Assembly (NCBI GenBank): GCA_007922305.1 | Contig: ML677364.1 | Coordinates: forward strand, 20,319,326-20,383,325 | DNA length: 64,000 nucleotides | Source of the DNA: Dermatemys mawii | Lineage: Eukaryota > Chordata > Testudines > Dermatemydidae | Direction of reading: 5' to 3' | Part shown: piece after piece, positions 34,216-44,996 of the stretch | Position numbering within the stretch: the stretch's first letter is position 1 | How the letters are laid out: each line of letters begins with the position of its first letter | Notes under the pieces: generated by a model | What the model saw: only the letters and a program-made list of their open reading frames with translations | The model's database searches: none | What the model was told of the DNA's origin: nothing | Program-made: the position numbers and the translations under genes

Positions 34216-34807
34216 AGAGCCAGTTTTAAAGGTGCCTTGTGAAAAACTCTTACTATGCAAACGTTATTTACTGTAAAATAATTTAGAAAAAAGTCTAGCA
34301 GTATATTTTAGAGTAATCATCTGTATGATGCATTAATGTACATATTGCCTTTCAAAGAGAGGAGATGTTCCCTGCAAGGATATGCTTACAATTTAAGAGC
34401 CAGTTCTTGTAGCCCTTAATCACATAAGACTCTAGAATTGTATTCTTACTGAACCACATAGCAGTTATCTAAATCTGTTATAGTAATTTTTTTGCATTCT
34501 AATTCCTTGCTTCATCCCATCTTTGTACAGGATGCAATTTTCAGAAGCACCTAAATGACTTAGGAGGATTTTTACTCCTAAATCACTTAGTTTCCTTTGA
34601 AAATCCTTTCCAGTATGTACAAATCCTGAACAGATATCGAGGAATCTTTTTCCTTGAAAATTTTGAAATGCCTTGCTCATGAAGATATACTGTCATCCTT
34701 TGCTCAAACTGTTTTAGGTCGCAAATTAGAGATGCAATTAATATGTTATTTATATTCACTTCATATGAATAGTTGCTATTTTTAGGTATTTATATTTCAA
34801 CAAATAC
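34216..34807. other. Intron sequence, no feature seen
   Basis: Nothing recognised. Confidence 0.5.
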
Positions 34808-35020
34808 AGTAACTCCTCACTTAAAGTTGTCCCAATTAACGTCATTTCGTTGTTACTGCTGATCAATTGTTGATCAATATGGGAACATGCTCATTTAAAG
34901 TTGTGCAATGCTCCCTTCTAATGTCATTTGGCAGCCGCCTGCTTTGTTCACTGCTTTCAAGAAGAGCAACCCCTTGCAGCTAGCTAGCATGTGTGTGGCT
35001 TTTATTAATCGGAATCTTGG
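34808..35020 (+). mobile_element. Truncated Tigger-like MITE
   Basis: Starts TACAGTAACTCCTCACTTAA, a TA followed by a pogo/Tigger-type inverted end, then the family's recognisable start (ttaacgtcatttcgttgtta). The right end is missing where the CR1 tail at 35026 begins. Confidence 0.6.
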
Positions 35021-35025
35021 AACAC

Positions 35026-35140
35026 CTCAGAATCATAGAATATCAGGGTTGTCAGGGACCTCAGGAGGTCATCTAGTCCAATCCCCTGCTCAAAGCAGGA
35101 CCAACCCCAACTACTTCATCCCAGCCAGGGCTTTGTCATA
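35026..35140 (-). repeat. CR1 LINE tail fragment
   Basis: Reverse complement of the CR1 3' end (agaatcatagaatatcaggg, ctcaggaggtcatctagtcc, tgctcaaagcaggaccaac). Short and 5' truncated. Confidence 0.85.
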
Positions 35141-36712
35141 GCCTCATCACCACTGCAAAGAAGGGAAGAATTATTACCACATTTCAGAGATAGAAACAGA
35201 GGTATGGAAATGTGATTTGTTTAAAGTCATACAATAAATCTGTGGTAGAACTGAATCCAGATCTTGACTGCATTTCTTTACCTTTGGAGAACAGTGGATA
35301 TCAGATCATTGTTATCCTCAGAGCAGAGAACAATCCCTCTTCTTCACCACCCCAGCAAAACAAAATAAAAAAGGAAAGAAGTCTGTCTAAATTTTATAGG
35401 TTGAAATGAGAAAAACACTAACTAGAAGTAATTTTATCGCCTTTAATATAATGCAGGAAAAAATTGCATGTAGCAATAAATTCACTATGAATTTGTGTGT
35501 CTTAATTCCACTTACACTCTTATCAATCTGCATGAGATGCTTCAAGAACATTTTCTGCAGCTTATGGAGATTGAGAGCTACTCAAAAGGTAATATCCAGA
35601 CCGATGATCACGGTTGACAGGCAGGAAAAATGAAGAGCAATATGTCCTAGAACTGACTCCCAAGTTGTTCTAATTTAACATTTGAAGAGGAGTAATCTAA
35701 AACTTTTAAAACGAGGCCTTAGAATTTGCTGAATTCACAGCATGTTCTGATAACAGAACTAGAACCACTTACATGTCTGTTTGGCTCTGCACTTACTCAT
35801 AAAAAAGTTCTAGCTTATATAAGTTAAAATAAATACAGTCACTGTACAATTATAGGCTCATACAATAGAGACAGTTTTCACAGTTGTCCATATCTAGTGG
35901 ATGCATGTTATGAGCCCCAGAGACAATCACACTGCTTCATGAGTAAATTACAGTTAGATGAGTAAGAATCAGTCCTTTATGAACCCACCCACAATCTGCC
36001 AGGGAAAGCACATATTTCTAAAAAGAGATTTTTTAACCCTTGCAGCAACTGATAAAATCCTTCCTAAGACAGAATGGGTCCCTGTTGTCCTTAGGATCTG
36101 AGCTAGAACATCTGGTGTAGTCAGCAACAATAACTCAGCTTTCCAAACTGTCCAATTAATCCTGTTTGAATGGTGTCGACCAAAAGACTAGGTTCAAAAA
36201 TAATGATCTTTTAGCAGGAGGAACATATTGTCCAGAAAAATAAAAAACAGCAAAACATTTGTCAACAGTCTATTATGCATTATGGACAAAATCCTCAGCA
36301 CAGTACCCAAAGCAGGATGAGCAGGCACGTGCACTTAGGTGATGTACAAGAGAGGGATTCTCCCTACCAAGCTGGACCTCTGCAGAGACTGCTTCAACCA
36401 AACAGCTGTAGTAAGGCTCTCAGCATCAATATATGCCACCATCATCAGTGGGAGCAAGCACCAGAGGATTTGCAAAATAATGGATCCCCAGAACCTTCCT
36501 CCACCTTCTCTCTATTGAACAGAAAGTCCTTCTGACACACAACTTCAAAGTGATGCGTCTCAATATAACATATGCACCATACACACTCTCTCTTCATGCA
36601 CCACCACGAAATCAAGAACATTTGTCCTTGTAGAACATTCAAATCAATTCTTAGAAACTGCACAATAAACTTCTATGTGATACTAATGATGTAAAAATAC
36701 CTAAGTGATTAC
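35141..36712. other. MGAT4A intron sequence, no feature seen
   Basis: AT-rich intron, nothing recognised. Confidence 0.55.
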
Positions 36713-36846
36713 CTCTCCTATGAAGACAACCATAACACAATCCAGTTTCTCTTCTGGAGATAATTTATCAATAAGGGAGTGAAGAGTTTCTGTAAGATAA
36801 GACTTTACTTTTCTCTTCACGGTGGGAATTCCCATTACAATTGAAA
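36713..36846 (-). CDS. MGAT4A: MGAT4A exon, start of catalytic domain (about residues 135-179)
   Basis: Acceptor tttcag is followed by [20 protein letters not shown] and then a segment ending VMVVFIGE at donor GAG|GTAATC. The 134-bp exon encodes the first beta strand of the GT-A-type fold (SIVMGIPTV) and the helix and strand after it ([10 protein letters not shown]). In family terms this is the start of the nucleotide-sugar-binding half of the GT54 domain. It ends in phase 0 and joins the 47-bp exon about 11.5 kb downstream in transcript order. Confidence 0.96.
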
Positions 36847-37082
36847 CTGAAATTAAATTAGAAACAGTGTTATGCACAATCAATATATAAATCTTTACAT
36901 AACAAAGCATGAATTCAGAAATACACTCAAAATATAAGAGAACATGGTAACCAAAAACAATTTCAAAGCATTTAACAAATCTTGAATTTCAGTTTCAGAT
37001 ATTTGAATCTTAGATGTCATGGTGTTGTAAAAATATGTGTTTTAAAATAGAAAAATATAAACATGTAAAGTCCTTAAGACAG

Positions 37083-37603
37083 CATTTCTCAAACTGGGGG
37101 TCCTGACCCAAGAGGGGATCACAAGGCTATTGTTGGGAGGGTTGCAGTATTGCCACCCATGCTTCTTCACTGCCTTCAGTGTTGGACAGCCAGAGAGCAG
37201 CTGTCCAGACACCAGCTCTGAAGGCAGAGTTGCCACCACCACCACCAGCAGCACAGAAGTAAGGGTGCCAATATATCTACCATTCCACCCTTACATCTGC
37301 ACTGCTGCTGGTGGCAATGTTGCCTTCAGAGCTGGGCACCTGGCCAGCAGCTGCTACTCTCAAGCTGCCCAGCTCTGACGGCAGTGCAGAAGTAAGGGTG
37401 GCAATACCCCAAACCCCTTACAATAGCTTTGCAGTCCTTTTTGGGTCAGGACACCCAGTCTGAAAAACACTGTGTACTTTTGTACACTTTTCCCCTATAA
37501 TACAGGATAGGGTAAAAGTACACAAAAGATCAGATTTCATGAGGAAGACCAGATTTCATGGTCCGTGACACGTTTTTCACAAACATGAATTTAGTAGGGC
37601 CCT
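37083..37603. mobile_element. Rearranged copy of the 28804-type hAT element
   Basis: 37083-37471 is bounded by cagcatttctcaaactgggg and its inverse cagtctgaaaaacactg and contains the gtaagggtggcaatacc blocks. 37480-37603 is the terminal part of the family ending gaatttagtagggcccta. The other outer end is lacking, so the copy is truncated or rearranged. Confidence 0.6.
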
Positions 37604-38597
37604 ACATATAAAACATGTATTTCAATTTTGTTAGTGGGTATGACTTAATATAAGACTTGATTCTGCACATTTGATACATGGGCATGCATCTTGCTACAAC
37701 GAGGACAGAATCAAAGCCACAGAACACAAAAGAAGACAGTAACTATAAGTACTATGATCAAAATAAGGAAGCTTCAATTATGAGAGAATCGCAGCTCCAG
37801 ATTAAACGGCAGACAAACACATGTGGATTAATATGTCAGGCCTTCATGCCTTATAGACATGCAGACATGCTTCCAAGTACATGGACCCTGGTTGGGCTTT
37901 ATCTGCTTTACGGACTGCAGCTCCAAGAATGGAATTATGTAGAGATCTACTGATGAAGGAGCAGAACTTTTGAGGATTAATCACTTGTTTTGGTGAATAT
38001 TTGTATTTACAAAGGATAGGGAATCAGTAAGAGTAAAAACATGTAGTCTAATAGTGGAAGTGTTTTTCACCTTCAACCAAAGTCCAACTTTTATGGAGAG
38101 GACCATGGCAATTATGATTAGGTACCCATAATTCCAGTTCCTCTGAGTTATACACTGGAATGTATTGGTGGGAACACCAGACACACCAACTTTGAAATAG
38201 TTAAATCCATGCTTGATATACCTAAATATCTGAGTAGACAAAGGGATGCATCAGAAAACTAGTTTCAGAGCCTGTAATATATCCATGCCTTGTTAATTTT
38301 CATAAATCTCATTAAAAGATAACACAAACTGATCCAGATTAAGTGCTTTGTACTGTATACCTTAGCACCTGGGGTAGTGTGTGATCTGGGATTATGCAGT
38401 AAAGAGCAAAACTGAAGACAACTCCTTTCATCTTGGATTCAGTGAGTTCTAAGAGATATCATACAAATAAAATTGCAGCTACCAAACAATACATTAAATT
38501 ATGATATTACCAAAACAAAATTAGCAGATCCTTCATACCTCTTCTTTTTATTTACATATATAAACACACAAGCATTATTTAAATTATGCCAGCATAC
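37604..38597. other. MGAT4A intron sequence, no feature seen
   Basis: Nothing recognised. Confidence 0.5.
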
Positions 38598-38738
38598 CGC
38601 CTGTTCGTCCCAGGCCGATCTGCACAGAAGGTTGAAGGCTTCCTTCATTCTTCAACAAATGAGGCAAATGGTAATAGATATTTGGCACTTGAAGAGATTT
38701 TCTGTTTGTTAGCTCTTTTAACAATTTCAGTGTTTCAT
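38598..38738 (-). CDS. MGAT4A: MGAT4A exon, end of stem (about residues 88-135)
   Basis: The minus strand shows acceptor tttgcag, then [20 protein letters not shown] and [10 protein letters not shown], ending in GRTG before donor G|GTATGC. The exon is 141 bp, and its phase joins the upstream exon (split Asp codon) and the downstream exon (split Val codon). The region links the coiled stem to the catalytic domain of GnT-IVa. The frame is open throughout. The assignment rests on recognising the conserved vertebrate sequence; phase continuity with both neighbours is independent support. Confidence 0.95.
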
Positions 38739-41617
38739 CTGCAAACACATATAAAACCAATAATGCAGAAAATTAATCAGAGAGGCTATATGTTTATGCA
38801 GCAATAAATCATATGCAATTCCAAAACTAACCATTCATTCATGCTTTGTTTGAGTTAGGAACCATTTTTAAGAATTGTGTACCAGGAAGTAAAACATTTT
38901 CTGTTTTAAATTTTTAAGAGAGTTATGAATAAGGTTGATTTTTAATAGTTTTCTGGAGACAGGAACATCACACTTTTATCATCACACATGAGTTACCACG
39001 TGCTATGACCAATGACAGAGAGGAAATAACTCACCTTGAGTAAAATCCTCCATAAATGTTTACCTTGGGTGTGTCTTCATATTATACAGTATACTGGGTT
39101 TATACTCCCAAAATTCAAAATAATCTATATCTATTCTCACAGGAGCTCAAGCAACGACTCAATCCTCAAATAAATAACTTCAAAATTGCATGCACATTTT
39201 TATATATATTACACACAAATATATTGTACAGAAATAGGTCTTCACACAGTATACTGTGCAACAGTCCAGGAATTAAAATTGGATATCTTTTCTGTAATAA
39301 AAACAGATACACCTAACAAAAGTAGGCATATAAATTATTTACTCCAGTTAAATATTAAAGTTAAACCAGTTCTTAAGACGTTTTCACAATGGATCATAAA
39401 TACCAGCTTTGAAATTCTCTTGCCAGTATGTGTCAACTCTCTTAAATCAAATATGAAAACCACAATCAATTTTTTTAATTAGAATAAAAGCCATAGCACC
39501 TCATATTGACCTTTGAGATCTCATGAGTCTCAAAGGTCAGGTCAGGTCAGAAACTGGTTTGGAGACTTCCAAAGAAAACCTACCTACCTTAGAAATGATG
39601 GTGACTCAGTAGATATCACTCTTTCCTGGGATGCTAAAATGAACTAGTGTTTCCTATACAACCGGAGATGCCTTTTTTGGATGAAATTTAAAACTAAACT
39701 CCTGACTACTTAGTCTTGAAAAGGCCCTTGTACAAAGTGCAATGAGCAGAGAGATGTTAGCTTTGATGTATGGGCTAAATTCCAATTTGGGTGATTACAC
39801 TCTTCCTGCCAAAATTTTCTCTGCAGTTTCAGTTGTAGAAGTAGACATGGAAGTTCACCCAAATGTATTCCAGGGTGGATGAATGACAAGATCTGTAAAG
39901 CAATTTGGATTCCTTCTAGATCTAAGGTACTAAACACGTACAATGTAGATTTGAGTATTTATATTTTATTTAAAATATATCTGTCATAATAATCTATGGC
40001 ACATTTACAATTCATTAAATTTAACGCAAGATTTGGTGAACCAGTGTCAACGCAAAATAAGAGGCAACAATCCCAAAATTACAATGTTAAAAATAATTAT
40101 ATCTAGTCAATACATCCCCCAAGAAAAGGTCACAGTGCAGAGTTAGTCTTTATGTTGTGCCCAAAGTCTTGACTTGGGTTCTGTCAAACCAATGCAGGAT
40201 GTGAATTAGAGAGTAGAAGATTCCCCAGAAGGAAAAAACAAACAAACAAAAAAAAACCTACCACCATTTGTTCAAATCTGAAATTGTTAGTGAGAATACC
40301 ACAGCTGACCTCAGAAGATAAGACAGTGCATGGGGGGGGGCGGAGACTATCTTTTAGGCAACTATGCCCAAACCATATAGAGTTTTAAAGATGTATATTA
40401 CTACTTTTAATCGCACCAAGAAATAAGCAGAAAAAGACAATGCAGTCTTTGGAGAACAGGTATAACAGGATTTCTTACGGACAAACATTCTGTACAAGGC
40501 GACCGATGCATTTTACATAAAGACAAACATGAACTAAAAATCCAGATCCAACGAGCTCTGAATTTTGTGGACGTTCAGATTAATATCCAGATCCAAACTT
40601 TATGGCTCAGGCTCATCTCTAATTCTGCATGATCTCTAGGTTCTAAATGTTCTACAGTCTTAAACCATTATGGAGAACGCATTGCAATAGTCCAATGTGG
40701 ATAACACAATAACATGGCTAACAGTGGCATTGTACACATCAGAAAGAAAATTACAAGATATGTTACATGCAAATTTAAAAAAGTAATGTCCCCAATGCTC
40801 CTGGTATCCCAGGAGGCTATCTAAAATCCAGAAGTGCAAGGCATTAACGTACTGAGAGAACTTTTTAATCAATACCTAAGGAGGACCTAAGACATGAACT
40901 GTAGAATACAGAGTAGACTCATTTTTCTATAAAAGGCACTACTAATCAATGTTTTTCAACATTCTATAGTAGAACTAGGAAATGGCAGTAGACCTCAAAT
41001 GAAATTTGTTTTTATGTGTACTTATATGAAAAAAAATCGGAGTATTGGTTTAAATATCTATAGACTGAGGTCCTCTGGAACAAAATTATTTTTGGCAATT
41101 TTGACTTTTTAGAGATAAGTTAAATCTCTTAAAATCAGGGGACTATACGTCAAAACAGAAACAGTGACAAAACTGTTACAATATGGTTGTGCTATACTAC
41201 AAGCTAATAATTTTTCCATATACAGCTCTTGTTAATTTTGAGGATTTGCCTCATAATTTGATGAAAAGGAATAAAATGTAATTATTTTAAAATATTTATC
41301 AGTTTTGCAGAAAACAATAACAAATGTTTGCTGCTACTTACAACACTTCGCATTGCTTAAAAGGCAAACTTTAGAAACACAGAATCCCCAGATCAGATCC
41401 TGGTAGGTAAAGATAATTTTATTCTTCTTCTAACATTGGCATGGATTATTAGTTTCCTTTTTTAAAAAAAAAAAAAAAAAAAAGTTGCTCATCAGTTTTA
41501 ACTTAAAATGTGTACAAATATTACACAAATTGCTGCCAGATTACCTGTATTAAATATTGCCTAGAAGCCCCAAACCTATTTTACTAGACACTTGAACAAG
41601 TATATAGTCCTTTAAGA
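38739..41617. other. MGAT4A intron sequence; one perfect short palindrome
   Basis: AT-rich intron. The only structured element seen is the 12-bp-arm inverted repeat at 39507-39539. A T/A-rich run lies near 41459-41484. Confidence 0.55.
39507..39539. repeat. Inverted repeat with AGGTCA half-sites
   Basis: TGACCTTTGAGA (39507-39518) and its exact inverse TCTCAAAGGTCA (39528-39539), 9-bp loop. AGGTCA is the nuclear-receptor half-site, and more GGTCA units follow to 39549. Regulatory function is not shown. Confidence 0.6.
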
Positions 41618-43187
41618 CAGTGTTTCCCAAAGTGGGGTAAATGTACCCCTTGTGGTACACAAAAGGATTTCAAAGGGTACACGGGAGAATTTTTTATTTT
41701 ACTTTATCATAAGGTTGTGGGTTTTTTTAGCACAGAAAACAATTCACTAAAATTTAATATATACGAACGGTGTACACTTGTACAATAGAAATACACACAG
41801 TTTTACATTGTAACTAATATGATAACATGTTTAGTAACATCTAATAGCACAGCAGAGCCGATGCAAACTATGCACGTGTGTTACCGCGGCTGGGGCAATA
41901 TCCTTGCCTTTGTGGCATGCGCAGAAGTCATACTGACAGATAAAAGTGAATAACTACTCGTAGTAATCTAAAGATCAGAGCAAGTACATCCTTGGTGTGT
42001 ATTAATATGTAAGGGGACTGTTATCCCCTCACTAACATTCAGTGCAGGTGTTTTGGTTGCTAGCTCCCAGTACCAAAAGGGGAAGGGTCCATGGGAAATC
42101 AAGACCCTGAGACTGACAGTCCCCTGGGGCAATGGGGAGAGGTCAGCACTCCAGGTCAGCCTGATTGATAGGGCGGGTAGCTTAATCAAGGAGTCAGGAG
42201 GACAGGGTGAGTCCCGTTCTCTGTGTGAGCTGGAATTGCCAGGATCAGACAGAGTGGGGCCGAGCTAAAGAGAGAGCAGGGGCCCAAGCTAAACTGGGAA
42301 TCAGAGCTGTGCCAGATGCAGAGGGGGCCAGTAAAGCAGCCCAGAGAAACAGAACTTGTGCTGGGAGCAGAGCTGCAGCCTCAAAGCCAGAACACAGCCC
42401 TAGAGAGAGACAGACCCTGTGCTGGGAGCAGAGTTGCAGCAATCAGAGCCAGAGCAGCCAGGAAAGCAGCCCATGAAGCAGGTCAGTGCTGGGAACAGAA
42501 AAACAGAAGCAGCTTGCAGAGCAGACCTGTGCTGGGAGGAGAGCTGTAACAGCCAGAGGGGCCTGGGCAGCATCCCCAGGGCTGGAGGCAGAGCAGCAGC
42601 AGCCGTGCTGAGGCAATGTGGAGCTGAGACAGAGCGGTGGAACTGGGGCTGGAGCAGTCCCAAGCCTGAGAGTGTGTGACCACCACCAGAGCAAGTGTCC
42701 AAGCTATAGCATCCCTGCAGCACAGCCAGGGCCTGAGAAGGGGTCTGGGAGCTACAAGGAACAGACTGTGAATTGCCCTGACATTGCAGAGACACTGTTT
42801 GTGATGTTCCCTGCCACAGAGCAGGGTGATGCATTTCCTTTAACCTTTCCCATTTTTTCTTATTCATTTTAAATTAATTGTTGATTAAATAATTTGCATT
42901 TGCTTTAAATTGTATGCAGTGATCAGTGGGTCAGGGAACTATCCAGTAGAGAGAGAATACCCCAGATTGGGGACACCCTTGCCCTGATCTAGGTGACCGC
43001 AGCAAGGTTGGGGGTCGAGCCCCCCCAAGAATCCTGGGCCCAGCCTTGTTGGGGTTATGAGGACTCTGCAAGACAGGAAAGTGCAAGGGGAGTCCTCGAG
43101 GGCAGGGAGGCCTCTGGAGAAGGGGTACGCCAGTAAGACAAATGTCTCAAAAGGGATACACGAATGATGTAAATTTGGGAAACACTG
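41618..43187. mobile_element. hAT-like element (ends CAGTGTTTCCCAAA) with nested LTR-like insert
   Basis: Left end CAGTGTTTCCCAAAGTGGGG, right end aatttgggaaacactg, flanked by an exact 8-bp duplication CTTTAAGA (41610-41617 and 43188-43195). Most of its length is a nested insert (42008-43140). Without it the element is a short, non-coding hAT copy. It ends about 250 bp before the exon at 43436. Confidence 0.85.
42008..43140 (+). mobile_element. LTR-like sequence nested in the hAT element
   Basis: Starts TGTAAGGGGACTG and ends cgccagtaagaca, i.e. TG..CA. It contains repeated blocks around gtgctgggagcagagctgca (42358-42545, three or four imperfect copies). Flanks AATA (42004-42007) and AATG (43141-43144) match at 3 of 4 bases. 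It looks like a solo LTR, but the limits and the duplication are weaker than for the other LTRs. Confidence 0.5.
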
Positions 43188-43435
43188 CTTTAAGAGATTA
43201 CAATCTAATTTAAAATATGATAAAATGAGCAGATATAACAAAGAGGATGAAGGAAGCGGGAGAGGTACCAGAGATAAGAACATGTTGTTATATAAACTAG
43301 CTATATGCACAGTTGGATGGTTTCCAAGCATTTGGTTTTTCAGGATATTTTCTTTTTAATAATTATATACAATAGACATCAGCGATTTAGAGACAAAATA
43401 TTAAGCTTAAAAAACCCTTTAATCATGGCTTGTAC

Positions 43436-43603
43436 CTGAAAAATTGTTTAATGCATCCTTACTTCCATTTGTTTCTGCTACTGCACGTCTGAATTGCTCC
43501 AAGATAGCATTTAGCTCAGAGGAACGCTGCAGGGTTCTATGCTCAGCAATGCGAAGACGCTCCTTCAAAGCATGAAATTCCCGTTGATAAGCAATCAGCT
43601 TTT
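43436..43603 (-). CDS. MGAT4A: MGAT4A exon, stem/coiled-coil region (about residues 32-88)
   Basis: This is the most N-terminal coding exon found. MGAT4A is a Golgi type II membrane enzyme of family GT54 that transfers GlcNAc from UDP-GlcNAc in beta-1,4 linkage to the alpha-1,3-mannose arm of N-glycans. Read on the minus strand, the exon starts after a pyrimidine-rich acceptor (ttctag) and ends at G|GTACAAG. It encodes [18 protein letters not shown] followed by a heptad-rich stretch ending DALNNFS, which matches the stem just after the membrane anchor. Length is 168 bp, with one split codon at each end; the upstream split codon implies a 5' exon ending in G. That exon (start codon and anchor) was not found up to 64000. 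MGAT4B is the closest alternative, but the residues match 4A better. Confidence 0.95.
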
Positions 43604-43833
43604 CTAGAAGGAAAAAAAAAGTCCAGTTACTTACTTTTAAAAACACTTCATCTGCTCTTCACTCCCCAAATAATGTCCTTATATAAAAGAATTGTGTTGC
43701 AAACTTTGGGCCTAGAGTCTCTGAACAGCCAGAAAATAACTTCTTTTGTGGAAGGCTGAAGGACTACCTTTATCAAATTATTTAATTAAATGCAATATAC
43801 TCCTGTTAACTCCAGTGTTTGAAGAATTGAGAT

Positions 43834-44988
43834 CAGTTCTTTTCAACCATGGATATGCAGAGGCCTCCAAGGTGGCATATCAACTCATCTAGATACTTGC
43901 CTAGTTTTACAACAGGCTATATAAAAGCACAAGCAAAGTGAGTACACTAACATTTCATATAATTACTTGTTTATACTGTTTTCCTAAGGAAGTAGTTTTT
44001 AAGTGAGGTGAAAATCGGGGTACATAAGACAAAATCAGACTAGAGTTGCCCAGTCTCCGGTTTCCAACTGGAACGTTCAGTCGAAAAGGGACCCTGGCAG
44101 TTCTGATCAGCGCTGCCATTAAAAGTTCAGTTGGTGGCGCAGGCAGGCTCCCTGCCAGGCTCTGTACAGCTCCTGGGAAGCTGCCAGCATCTCCCTCAAG
44201 CTCCTCAGTGTATGGGCGGCCATGGGGACTCTGCGTGCTGCCTCCACCCCCAGCACCAACTCAGCAGCTCCCATTGGCCAGGAACTGCGGCAGTAGGAGC
44301 TGAGGAAGCGGGGATTGCAGGTGCAGGCAGCACTCAGTCACGTGGTTGCACCTCCACCTAGAAGGCGGAGAGAGATGCTGGCAGCTTCCCAGGAGCCACC
44401 TAAGGTATGTGCCACGCAGAGCCTGCGCCCCTCATCCCCTCCTGTGTCCCATCCCTCTGCCCTCTTCTGCATGCCAAACCCCTCATCCTTGGCCCTACCC
44501 CAGAGCCTGCACCCCCAGCCCAGAGCCCACACCCCAACCCAAGACAGCCTAGAGCCTTCTCCTGCACCCCAACCTCCTGCCCTGATTCCTGTCCCATATC
44601 CTGAACCCCTCATTTCTGGCCCAGCCCAGAGCCTGCACCCCAAACTCATACCCCCTCCAAAACTGCAACCTGGGGCCTTCTCTTGCACCCCAAGGCCCTC
44701 TTCCCTGAACACCACCCCAGAGCCTGCACATCAAGCCCGAGCCCTCATACCCTCCCCCACTCCAGCCTCCTGCCCCAGCCCAGTGAAAATGAGAAAGCGA
44801 GCAAAGGTGGGGCAGAACAAGTGACAGAGGGAAAGAGGGAGGGAGGGAGTGAGCAGGGGGCATGGCCTCAGAGAAGGGGAATGGCAGGGATGTGGCAAGG
44901 GTGTTTGGTTTTCTGCAGACAGAAAGTTGGGAACCTTAGTCAGACTCCTGAAAAGGGTACAGTAGTACAGAAAGGTTGAGAACCACTG
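43834..44988. mobile_element. hAT-like element (ends CAGT..TTCAACC) with nested hAT insert
   Basis: Left end CAGTTCTTTTCAACCATGG and right end ggttgagaaccactg are inverse. Flanks ATTGAGAT (43826-43833) and ATTTAGAT (44989-44996) match at 7 of 8. The outer element carries the ggggtac..gtacc-type blocks of a known turtle family and is interrupted by 44041-44939. Confidence 0.8.
44041..44939. mobile_element. hAT-like element nested in the 43834 element
   Basis: Ends TAGAGTTGCCCAG and TTGGGAACCTTAG are imperfectly inverse. A direct repeat TCAGAC(T) lies at 44035-44041 and 44940-44946. The interior is C-rich with repeated cagagcctgcaccc units (44500-44720); the Pro-rich open frames there are composition artefacts. 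Confidence 0.6.
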
Positions 44989-44996
44989 ATTTAGAT

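Noticed and set aside
37062..37610. Possible 8-bp duplication CATGTAAA/CATATAAA around the 37083 element
   Set aside because: The left end beside it does not match the family end, so the similarity may be chance.
42207..42867. Several Gln/Ala/Glu-rich frames
   Set aside because: Translation of repeated units in the LTR-like insert.
44315..44863. Pro-rich open frames on both strands
   Set aside because: Produced by C-rich tandem units inside a nested hAT element.
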